Shown here: positions 1-6,471 of the stretch, in pieces | How the letters are laid out: every line of letters starts with the position of its first letter | Position numbering within the stretch: position 1 is the first letter of the stretch | Origin: an uncultured Actinomycetes bacterium | Lineage (GTDB): Bacteria; Actinomycetota; Actinomycetes; Nanopelagicales; Nanopelagicaceae | DNA length: 9,241 nucleotides | Direction of reading: 5' to 3' | NCBI GenBank assembly: GCA_903901905.1 | Contig: CAIUSQ010000092.1 | Span: forward strand, 1 to 9,241 | Position numbers and translations under genes: made by a program | Notes under the pieces: generated by a model | The model's input: only the letters and a program-made list of their open reading frames with translations | Database searches by the model: none | What the model was told of the DNA's origin: nothing

Positions 1-1
1 T

Positions 2-622
2 GGGATATTAGACTCCAACAAATTATTTGGAGATGTCTCTGGATCAAAGGCCTCCTGGAGTATTGATTTCGACAAACTCCTCTCTGGTGCTGCAATTCCT
101 CTTAAAGTCGTGGGAGTAAAAAATGGCGTTGAATCTGAGCCCCTTGAACAAGATTTCAACGCACCAGCTGCAGTTGATAAGTTACTAACTAATAAGTCAG
201 CGCCCCTGCCACCAAAGAATGTGAAATCTAGGATCGTTGGTACTTCGGCGATTATTTCGGCAGAGGCGACCGTCAAGGCTGGGGCTTTAGCAACACAAGC
301 CTTTGTCTTTGGTCCATCAATTGGTCTAGCAAAGGCTCAAGCAGTTGCTGGTGACATAGTAGGGAACAAAGTGTTGCTAGAGGTGCCATTAAAGGCCGCC
401 ATGGCCGGCAAGAAACTTGTAGTTACGATCTATTTATCTAACGAGGCTGGAGATTCAAAACCTGTTCAAACAGTGATAGTTATCCCTGCTGCGCCAAAGA
501 TTCCCTCTGGCTCAATAAAACTTCCCACTCAAACAAAGGCACCAAAGACTGTTCTATGTCTTAAGGGATCACAGACACGCACTTTTGCAGCCAACAACTG
601 CCCGCCCGGTTGGAAGAGTGCA
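2..622 (+). repeat. C-terminal Ig-like cassette, copy in gene 1 (5' truncated by window)
   Basis: First of the three paralogous cassettes. It begins within the first Ig-like repeat, at the equivalent of Gly545 of the gene 3 protein. Protein sequence is close to the other two copies, but in the last 113 aligned bases it differs from genes 2 and 3 at about 26 sites, mostly synonymous. Confidence 0.85.
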
Positions 623-625
623 TGA
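2..625 (+). CDS. C-terminal part of a secreted adhesin-like protein: two Ig-like repeats plus CPPGWK tag (5' end outside window)
   Basis: The reading frame is open from base 2, so the GTG at 110 is an internal codon and not the start; 207 residues are visible. The visible part matches the C-terminal cassette of the next two genes: a first Ig-like repeat (the G-x-KASWSIDFDKLLSG region), a second repeat (SRIVGTSA onward), a Pro/Lys/Thr-rich linker, and the terminal motif with Cys186 and Cys200 followed by PPGWKSA. Its middle section resembles gene 3 (4703-5434) more than gene 2, sharing GPSIGL, GDIVGNK and AAMAGKKL. No membrane anchor or LPXTG sorting signal follows the tag. The N-terminal domain, which probably sets the specific role, lies outside the window. 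Its TGA overlaps the ATG of the next gene by 4 bases, so it is probably the upstream member of an operon. Export is inferred from its paralogues. Confidence 0.85.
   Translation, partial: GILDSNKLFGDVSGSKASWSIDFDKLLSGAAIPLKVVGVKNGVESEPLEQDFNAPAAVDKLLTNKSAPLPPKNVKSRIVGTSAIISAEATVKAGALATQAFVFGPSIGLAKAQAVAGDIVGNKVLLEVPLKAAMAGKKLVVTIYLSNEAGDSKPVQTVIVIPAAPKIPSGSIKLPTQTKAPKTVLCLKGSQTRTFAANNCPPGWKSA
612..625 (+). promoter_or_regulatory. Shine-Dalgarno and ATGA stop-start overlap (gene 1 to gene 2)
   Basis: GGAAGAG at 612-618 lies a few bases before the ATG at 622 and is itself the codons for the conserved Trp-Lys-Ser of the tag of gene 1. The ATG and the TGA at 623-625 overlap as ATGA, the classic arrangement for translational coupling. 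This decides the start of gene 2. Confidence 0.75.
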
Positions 626-3192
626 GGATTGATAGAAAAACAATATTAAAATCTCTTGTTATTCCGATGGCCTTACTTTTTAGTGCACCGATTTTTATGA
701 CACAGGCTCATGGAGCAATTACCGTAACCGTCTCGCACTTTGCAGGTAGTGGTGGTGCAGGAGTTACTGATGGCGCAGCAAATATTGCTCAGTTCATAAA
801 GCCGTCTGCTGTTGCAATTGATAAAGATGACAATGCTTACGTACTTGATAAAGGTGGGATTAGAAGAATTTCACCATTTGGGATTGTAAAGACAATCTAT
901 AAATTTGGAGATTCTAAAAGCGAAGAGAATTGTTCTATCAATCTTGATCAGAAGCAGGTTTTTTGGATAGTTGACTGCAGTGGAACAAGGGTGATTCGTG
1001 TGTCTCTAAACGGAGATTTTCTAAGCCAAATTCCCTTAAATTCTGGCAGTAACGGATGGATTTGGAATGATCATGGGGCAGGGTTTTTACCTGACGGGCG
1101 CCTGTTAGTCCCAGTTTGGGCAGTAGGAAAAATCCTGGCTGTGAAAGAAAATGGAGTAGTTACAGATTATTATAAAAATAATATCTCAGGACTTTGTAAT
1201 ACAAATCCGCGAACAGCAAATCTGATATGCCCATCGGGATTAGCAGTTTCTGATGGAGGTGAAGTCTTATTTAAGAGCGATTCTGATAGGGGTGGTCTCT
1301 ATAAGTTAGATTCTCAAGGAAATGCGACCCTGCTTCCAATTGCCCTAAATAATGGTTCTATCAGGTACCACGCCGGAGCCTTTTACATTGCCAACAGTAA
1401 TTATAGTCAAAGTGGCTCCACGATACAGATTTCTAAACTAAATAGCTCTTTTACTATTCAACAGGTTATTTTCTCTGGGGGCTACCAAAATAATTATGGG
1501 ATTAGTTTTGATTTGAATTCGAAAGAGGAAGTTTATGTTGCCTTTACAGATGGTAATCAAATTCAAATATTCAACTCACCTTCAATATTGAAATCTACTA
1601 TTGGCAATGCTGGATTTGGTGGGCGCGATGGGCCAGCATCTACAGCTACTTTTGCAAATCCTTCCGGAATTTCGGGAGATGATGATGGAAATATTTACGT
1701 AAAAGACTATAACGGGGTCCGTAAAATTAGTCCGGATGGACAAGTTTCCACAATATTTAGGTCAGAATCCCTCAAATTGAATTCTGCTCTGCTTTCTTAC
1801 GCTGGCCGCTTCTACTTCAAAAGCAATGACAGCTACTTAATGTCCGTTGATGCAACTGGAAGTATGCAACGCCACTTCTTACTATCCATTTCTGGAGAAT
1901 ATGTCGGGGGGCAAGCTCGTGAGATGGCTATTGATAAAAGTGGAAATATATACTGCGTAACTGTCAAAAATAGTGACTGGTCCAATAGATTCATTAGGAA
2001 ATATTCTATGAATGGTACATTTCAAGATCTGACAAATATTCCAGTGGCTTCTGATCTCGCAATTGTTGTTGATTCAGAACAGAATTTACTCGTGAATGCA
2101 AATAGCATCACAAGGAAATATTCTCTGAGTGGTCAGATTATTTTGCCTAGCTCAGACTTTTCCACTTCCTCTGGTGTTCTGCTGGCAGCAGGGGCAAATG
2201 GTGAAGTTTTCTCAATGGGGCGTGACCAATACAGCTCAATACTTAACAAAATAGATAGAAGCTCGACTGTGAACTTAACTTCAGGAGATTCTATCGGGTC
2301 AACAAATAATGGAAGGAATTCATCATTTAATGGCCCTACCGCTATGTATCTCTCAAAAGATGGAAGCCTATATATCGCAGATACTGGGAACAATGTAATT
2401 CGTAAAGTTTCATTCAGCACTCCAACCCCCACTCCAACCCCCACTCCAAAGCCAGCAACGCCTTCCTTCTCACTTATAAATATCACTGGCAATAAAATAA
2501 ATATCAATGTAAATCTTGGCTCAGTGTCTTCATCCAGACCAGACCAGGTTTATTTGGTCGCTCCTAAACTTGGTATTTTGGACAGCAATAAGCTCTTTGG
2601 AGATATATCTGGTTCTAAAGCTTCCTGGAGTATAGATTTCGACAAACTGCTCTCTGGTACAGCAATTCCACTCAAAGTAGTAGGCGTGAAGAATGGCGTA
2701 GAGTCTGATGCTGTCGAGCAAAATTTTAATGTACCCGATGCAGCCAAGCTAACATCTAATAAGTCAGCACCTGCTGCCCCTAAGAATATTAAGTCCAGAA
2801 TTGTTGGGATATCCGGCGTTATAACTGCTGAAGCCACTGTAAAGGTTGGAGCACTTGCTACATCTGCATATATCTTTGGCACTTCTCTTGGGGTTCCTGC
2901 TTCACAGGCGATACTGGGTGAATTGATTGGAACTAAGATTCTTTTTGAAGTTCCACTCAAGAGCTCAATGGCCGGCAAGACATATCCATTTACGATTTAT
3001 CTGCAAAATGAGGCAGGTAAATCTCAGCCTATGCAAGGCAAATTAGTTGTCCCTGCTGCACCAAAAGTACCTTCCGGCTCCATTAAATTGCCAACACAGA
3101 CCAAAGCTCCAAAAACTGTTTTTTGTGTGAAGGGATCTCAGACACGAACTTTCGCAGCTAGCAGTTGCCCACCGGGTTGGAAAAATGCGTAA
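622..3192 (+). CDS. Secreted NHL-repeat beta-propeller protein with C-terminal Ig-like cassette and CPPGWK tag
   Basis: 856 residues from the ATG at 622. This start overlaps the previous stop (ATGA), is preceded by GGAAGAG, and gives a clean signal peptide (residues 1-32: basic start, hydrophobic core, cleavage after AHGA). The upstream TTG at 610 would add four residues and is less likely. NHL-type propeller blades are clearest at about 40-87 (FAGSGGAG, then AVAIDKDDNAYV), 327-379 (GRDGPASTATF, then GNIYVKDYNGVRKISPDG) and 555-599 (GSLYIADTGNNVIRKV). The region between has looser repeats, so a six-bladed or larger propeller is plausible. A TPTPTPTPTPKP linker (600-611) leads to the Ig-like cassette (614-856), ending with Cys835, Cys849 and PPGWKNA. 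NHL propellers usually bind proteins or glycans; no catalytic motif is visible. Probable role: exported surface or extracellular binding protein. The family call is good; the ligand is unknown. Confidence 0.9.
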   Translation: MRIDRKTILKSLVIPMALLFSAPIFMTQAHGAITVTVSHFAGSGGAGVTDGAANIAQFIKPSAVAIDKDDNAYVLDKGGIRRISPFGIVKTIYKFGDSKSEENCSINLDQKQVFWIVDCSGTRVIRVSLNGDFLSQIPLNSGSNGWIWNDHGAGFLPDGRLLVPVWAVGKILAVKENGVVTDYYKNNISGLCNTNPRTANLICPSGLAVSDGGEVLFKSDSDRGGLYKLDSQGNATLLPIALNNGSIRYHAGAFYIANSNYSQSGSTIQISKLNSSFTIQQVIFSGGYQNNYGISFDLNSKEEVYVAFTDGNQIQIFNSPSILKSTIGNAGFGGRDGPASTATFANPSGISGDDDGNIYVKDYNGVRKISPDGQVSTIFRSESLKLNSALLSYAGRFYFKSNDSYLMSVDATGSMQRHFLLSISGEYVGGQAREMAIDKSGNIYCVTVKNSDWSNRFIRKYSMNGTFQDLTNIPVASDLAIVVDSEQNLLVNANSITRKYSLSGQIILPSSDFSTSSGVLLAAGANGEVFSMGRDQYSSILNKIDRSSTVNLTSGDSIGSTNNGRNSSFNGPTAMYLSKDGSLYIADTGNNVIRKVSFSTPTPTPTPTPKPATPSFSLINITGNKININVNLGSVSSSRPDQVYLVAPKLGILDSNKLFGDISGSKASWSIDFDKLLSGTAIPLKVVGVKNGVESDAVEQNFNVPDAAKLTSNKSAPAAPKNIKSRIVGISGVITAEATVKVGALATSAYIFGTSLGVPASQAILGELIGTKILFEVPLKSSMAGKTYPFTIYLQNEAGKSQPMQGKLVVPAAPKVPSGSIKLPTQTKAPKTVFCVKGSQTRTFAASSCPPGWKNA
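2419..2449 (+). repeat. 12-bp tandem repeat coding for the Thr-Pro linker
   Basis: The unit actccaaccccc occurs at 2419-2430 and 2431-2442, with seven more matching bases at 2443-2449. It codes for alternating Thr-Pro between the NHL propeller and the Ig-like cassette. The period is a multiple of three, so copy changes would alter linker length without shifting the frame. Confidence 0.85.
2461..3189 (+). repeat. C-terminal Ig-like cassette, copy in gene 2
   Basis: This codes for residues 614-856 of the NHL protein and is the second of three paralogous cassettes in the window (others at 2-622 and 4703-5434). It starts at PSFSLIN, contains two Ig-like repeats and a KLPTQTKAPKT linker, and ends with the two-Cys tag. 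In its second repeat it is the most diverged copy (GISGVITAEA, GTSLGVPAS), but its 3' end is nearly identical in DNA to gene 3. Confidence 0.88.
3056..3188 (+). repeat. 133-bp near-identical direct repeat, copy 1
   Basis: Matches 5301-5433 at an offset of 2245 bases with one visible mismatch (3075 versus 5320); 3076-3188 is identical to 5321-5433. It covers the linker and tag codons of gene 2 and the ATG of gene 3. Confidence 0.92.
3174..3192 (+). promoter_or_regulatory. Eight-base gene overlap with weak ribosome site (gene 2 to gene 3)
   Basis: The ATG at 3185 precedes the TAA at 3190-3192. Only GGG at 3174-3176 and a too-close GGAA at 3179-3182 resemble a Shine-Dalgarno, so gene 3 probably depends on ribosomes ending gene 2. 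Confidence 0.55.
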
Positions 3193-5437
3193 GCGTCGCA
3201 ATTCGATCTACTTTGCTGTTTTTGTCAGTTTACTTGGGACTATGCTGATTCCTTTTCAGCTTGCAACTGCAGATCAATCCTTAACCTACTTGAATGCGAA
3301 TTATGCTGGAACTGCGTATTTAAATGCCTCAAAGAGTTTATCTGTCGATATAACCCCCCTAAATAATGGTTCTGACACCTGGAGATACCTCAATTGGTCG
3401 TGGAATGATGCGTTAGGACTTCGTGCAGGTGGTGGACAAATAGGAATCGATGTTTACTCCAATGGTTCTCAACATAATTTTGTTATGTCAATAGATAATG
3501 CAACTGATGAGCAATTACTTACTGGAGTTGGAAACCCTGTTACTTGCGATAAGCGAAATCCCTATGAAGTAAATGGTAAGACTTATTTTCAAGCTGTCTG
3601 TTGGACGCCTTACACTCTAGCTCCGGGCCATACTTTTCGTTTACAAATATTTAATAACGCTAATCTGGGACCAACATGGTTTAATGCATCATTTGAGGAC
3701 TTGACTACTGGTGCTAAGTTGCAGATCGGTAGCATCAATTCTGGGGATAAAAATCTTTTGCTTCCACTTAGATATGTCCAATATGGCATGGGAGACTTGG
3801 GAACAAACAATAATTGTTCGGCAGTCGGGATAAATGACACCATCGTTTCAAATATAACTAATAGTGGATTAAGTATCTCAACTATCTCCTCTCAATCCAT
3901 GGGCGCCTGTCTTAATGCCGTCATAGTTCCTAATAAATACTCACTAGGTGGAAATGTTTTTAAATTCGGTGGAGTTAATCCTGGAAGTCGAAACCTAGAA
4001 GCAAATGCATCAACGAACGCCTCCACAAACTCCAGCCAAACTTTAACTCGCACTCCTCGGGCAATTGCATCTGTTCCCGTTCCTGCAGGATTTTCTACGG
4101 GCTTATATCAATTAACTTATGTGGGCTACTTTAATGACAATCCCAAATTTGATGACGGGGCAAAGCTCATATCGTCAGGTTCTACCGGGGTAAATCTTGT
4201 TCGATACGAGAGAAGCGGATTTCCTACTTTTCAAACGCAATTTATGAGCGGTTACTTCATTCCAGATTATTCAGGGCTGTGGCGATTCAAAATTGAGTCT
4301 GACGATGCAGCCTTCATGTGGCTTGGTACTGATGCTTTTATGAATTACCTCAATAACAATCAAGGTGCGGTTATAAGGCTAGGCGGGGTCCATGCAGCAG
4401 CATCCTCTGAATATGATGTTGTGCTGGAGAAAGACAAGATTTATCCCATTCGAATTCACTACGGCAATGAGGTGGATGTTCCAATATTTAAGTTTGACAC
4501 GATGGCACCTGGGTTCAATGTCTGGCAAAGCGATGTCACGGGCTTGATCTGGCATACGCAGCCTTCTAATTGCTCGAACTGGGGTATTGATTTCACAACG
4601 CTAGTTAAAGCTGGCTACAACGTTTCTAAACCTCGAAACGAGTGCGATGCTCCAACTTCAACAACAACCTCGGTCGTCTCAAAGAAAACTACAGTCACTA
4701 AACCCTCCTTTTCTCTAATAAATATTGTTGGAAATAAACTCAATGTAAGTGTCAATTTGGGTTCTGCAGGGACAAGCAAACCTGAGTCTGTTTATCTTGT
4801 AGCCCCAAAACTGGGGGTTCTAGATTCGAATAAACTATTTGGAAAGGTTTCTGGCTCCAAAGCTTCTTGGAGTATTGATTTCGATAAACTCTTATCTGGC
4901 ACAACGATTCCACTCAAAGTTGTTGGTGTTAAAAATGGCATTGAATCCGATCCACTAGAACAAGATTTTAACGCTCCAGCTAGCATTGATAAATTAGTAA
5001 CAAACAAGGCAGCCCCGCTGGCACCGAAGAATCTGAAATCTAGGATTGTTGGTACTTCTGCGGTGATTTCAGCCGAGGCAACGATAAAGGCGGGTGCGTT
5101 GGCAACCCAGGCCTACGTCTTTGGCCCATCAATTGGTCTTTCAAAAGCAAATGCGATCACTGGTGACATAGTGGGAAATAAAGTATTGCTAGAAATTCCC
5201 CTAAAAGCCGCCATGGCAGGCAAGAAACTCCCTGTCACAATATATCTCTCCAATGAAATAGGGGATTCGCAACCAGTTCAAACAACAATTGTTGTTCCAT
5301 CTGCACCAAAAGTACCTTCGGGCTCCATTAAATTGCCAACACAGACCAAAGCTCCAAAAACTGTTTTTTGTGTGAAGGGATCTCAGACACGAACTTTCGC
5401 AGCTAGCAGTTGCCCACCGGGTTGGAAAAATGCCTGA
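3185..5437 (+). CDS. Secreted PA14/GLEYA-type lectin-like adhesin with four-Cys N-terminal domain, Ig-like cassette and CPPGWK tag
   Basis: 750 residues. The signal peptide spans residues 1-29 (MRKRR start, hydrophobic core, cleavage after ATA). Residues 30 to about 270 form a beta-rich domain that I cannot name, with Cys121, Cys139, Cys211 and Cys242; the same spacing occurs in the next gene. Residues about 306-457 resemble the PA14/GLEYA carbohydrate-binding fold: GLYQLTYVGYF, then SGYFIPDYSGLWRFKIESDD and YPIRIHYGNE. Asp373-Asp374 sit where calcium- and sugar-binding Asp pairs occur in such lectins. A Thr/Ser-rich linker (about 489-506) precedes two Ig-like repeats (507-706) and the tag with Cys729 and Cys743. 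The start lies 8 bases inside the previous gene and has only a weak Shine-Dalgarno match, suggesting coupled reinitiation. Probable role: glycan-binding surface adhesin. The PA14/GLEYA call rests on motifs read by eye; sugar specificity cannot be read. Confidence 0.87.
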   Translation: MRKRRNSIYFAVFVSLLGTMLIPFQLATADQSLTYLNANYAGTAYLNASKSLSVDITPLNNGSDTWRYLNWSWNDALGLRAGGGQIGIDVYSNGSQHNFVMSIDNATDEQLLTGVGNPVTCDKRNPYEVNGKTYFQAVCWTPYTLAPGHTFRLQIFNNANLGPTWFNASFEDLTTGAKLQIGSINSGDKNLLLPLRYVQYGMGDLGTNNNCSAVGINDTIVSNITNSGLSISTISSQSMGACLNAVIVPNKYSLGGNVFKFGGVNPGSRNLEANASTNASTNSSQTLTRTPRAIASVPVPAGFSTGLYQLTYVGYFNDNPKFDDGAKLISSGSTGVNLVRYERSGFPTFQTQFMSGYFIPDYSGLWRFKIESDDAAFMWLGTDAFMNYLNNNQGAVIRLGGVHAAASSEYDVVLEKDKIYPIRIHYGNEVDVPIFKFDTMAPGFNVWQSDVTGLIWHTQPSNCSNWGIDFTTLVKAGYNVSKPRNECDAPTSTTTSVVSKKTTVTKPSFSLINIVGNKLNVSVNLGSAGTSKPESVYLVAPKLGVLDSNKLFGKVSGSKASWSIDFDKLLSGTTIPLKVVGVKNGIESDPLEQDFNAPASIDKLVTNKAAPLAPKNLKSRIVGTSAVISAEATIKAGALATQAYVFGPSIGLSKANAITGDIVGNKVLLEIPLKAAMAGKKLPVTIYLSNEIGDSQPVQTTIVVPSAPKVPSGSIKLPTQTKAPKTVFCVKGSQTRTFAASSCPPGWKNA
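4703..5434 (+). repeat. C-terminal Ig-like cassette, copy in gene 3
   Basis: This codes for residues 507-750 of the PA14/GLEYA protein. The central part is closest to gene 1 (GPSIGL, GDIVGNKVLLE, AAMAGKKL), while the last 133 bases match gene 2 almost perfectly, so the copy is a mosaic. Confidence 0.88.
5301..5433 (+). repeat. 133-bp near-identical direct repeat, copy 2
   Basis: Second copy of 3056-3188, covering the linker and tag codons of gene 3. The ATG equivalent to the gene 3 start falls at 5430 here, but opens only a five-codon frame before TAG. Confidence 0.92.
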
Positions 5438-5439
5438 TG
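5424..5439 (+). promoter_or_regulatory. TGATG stop-start overlap with GGAA ribosome site (gene 3 to gene 4)
   Basis: GGAA at 5424-5427 comes from the Trp-Lys codons of the tag. The TGA at 5435-5437 shares one base with the ATG at 5437-5439. The spacing of about 9 bases is acceptable, and coupling to gene 3 is likely. Confidence 0.6.
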
Positions 5440-6471
5440 AAAATTAGACTCAAAATTGCAGTAATTTGTATGACAGCTCTTTTTTTGGCCGTGTGCGCAC
5501 CTGCGCAAAGCGAAGAGATTTCAATTCCGACAGGAAATACGCCAAGTAAGAATGTGATTTTTGGTCCAACGGTTCAATGGAATCAGATAGCTTTAAACAA
5601 GAAACCTGCACTTGTGAGCCAATCATTTGTAATAAAAAGTGATTGGGCTAATAACTTGCACGTACGCGGAACAATCTGCTGGTCTGGTGAGGTTACTTGT
5701 GACTTTGATGTAGCCTTTTCAATTGGCACCTATTGGAAAGCACAGCCCAATATTAAGTTCCCAATGGTTCGATTTGATATGAACGATGCAGTTGAGGTTA
5801 AAGGAAATTGCAGGATTTCAAAGCCAGATTTGCAGGGTAATGCCAATAAGTCTGCCGCATCCTGCATCAACTACCTTCCTTGGGTAAAGGATCAAGCATT
5901 CACTTTTGTTTTAGCAAATAACACATCACTTTCCGGTGATTGGTGGGATGTCTATATCAATATAACTACTGCTGAAAATAAGCAAACGACTAAATTTCCA
6001 ATGGGTTCTATTCGAGTGGAGAATGTAGATTACAAAGCACTGGCAATGAATAATTCTGGGTGGGTTTATGACGCACCTTCTTGTGATGCTCTCCCCGATG
6101 CATCCTTTGAGCTACAAGAGCCAAAATCATCGGCCGGACTGGCTTTACTTCGCACAATTTCAACAAATGGATCATGTGGAAACATCACTACGCCTAACCC
6201 AACAAATCTATCTGTAGGATACAAATTTGCTCAAGTGATTCAAATGAAGCCGGCTTCAACCCCGTCTCCATCACGCACAGGATCAATAAGTCCGACGCCG
6301 AAGTCCTCTACAACAAAAACTGTGGTGCAACCTTCTAGCAAAGTGGTTGTTCAATCTAAACCAACAGCATCCAAGAGAACTACACCTGCGCAAACGGTGA
6401 TTTGTCGAAAAGGTAACCAGTCCCGTGTCTTTACGGCAAAGAGCTGCCCACCGGGCTGGAAGGCCTCTTAA
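5437..6471 (+). CDS. Secreted four-Cys-domain protein ending in CPPGWK tag, without the Ig-like cassette
   Basis: 344 residues from the ATG at 5437, which overlaps the previous TGA by one base. The upstream in-frame TTG at 5410 would put nine extra residues in front of a good signal peptide and is rejected. The signal peptide is residues 1 to about 25 (MKIRLK, hydrophobic core, cleavage near APA or AQS). The LAVC at 17-20 is a poor lipobox because Val precedes Cys, so a lipoprotein is less likely. The body is beta-rich with Cys125, Cys143, Cys216 and Cys247, spaced like the gene 3 N-terminal domain, plus two extra cysteines in TICWSGEVTCDFD. A Ser/Thr/Pro/Lys-rich linker (about 268-318) runs straight into the tag (Cys323, Cys337, PPGWKAS). 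It therefore carries the tag without the Ig repeats. Function is unrecognised; probably exported and acting with the upstream proteins. It is the last gene of the plus-strand cluster. Confidence 0.85.
   Translation: MKIRLKIAVICMTALFLAVCAPAQSEEISIPTGNTPSKNVIFGPTVQWNQIALNKKPALVSQSFVIKSDWANNLHVRGTICWSGEVTCDFDVAFSIGTYWKAQPNIKFPMVRFDMNDAVEVKGNCRISKPDLQGNANKSAASCINYLPWVKDQAFTFVLANNTSLSGDWWDVYINITTAENKQTTKFPMGSIRVENVDYKALAMNNSGWVYDAPSCDALPDASFELQEPKSSAGLALLRTISTNGSCGNITTPNPTNLSVGYKFAQVIQMKPASTPSPSRTGSISPTPKSSTTKTVVQPSSKVVVQSKPTASKRTTPAQTVICRKGNQSRVFTAKSCPPGWKAS

Noticed and set aside
2133..2978. Minus-strand open frames opposite the propeller linker and cassette
   Set aside because: They lie fully opposite well-supported coding sequence, have low-complexity translations (for example repeated Gly-Val opposite the Thr-Pro linker) and no recognisable domain.
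5330..5350. KLPTQT in the linker before the tag, considered as a sortase signal
   Set aside because: It does not fit LPXTG, and no hydrophobic segment or positively charged tail follows.
2..5434. The repeated cassettes, considered as a mobile element or an integron-like array
   Set aside because: There is no transposase, integrase, terminal inverted repeat or target-site duplication; the repeats are in-frame parts of coding sequences and are explained by gene duplication and conversion.
5485..5496. LAVC in the gene 4 signal peptide, considered as a lipobox
   Set aside because: Val at the position before Cys is unusual for a lipobox, and good signal peptidase I sites (APA, AQS) follow directly.
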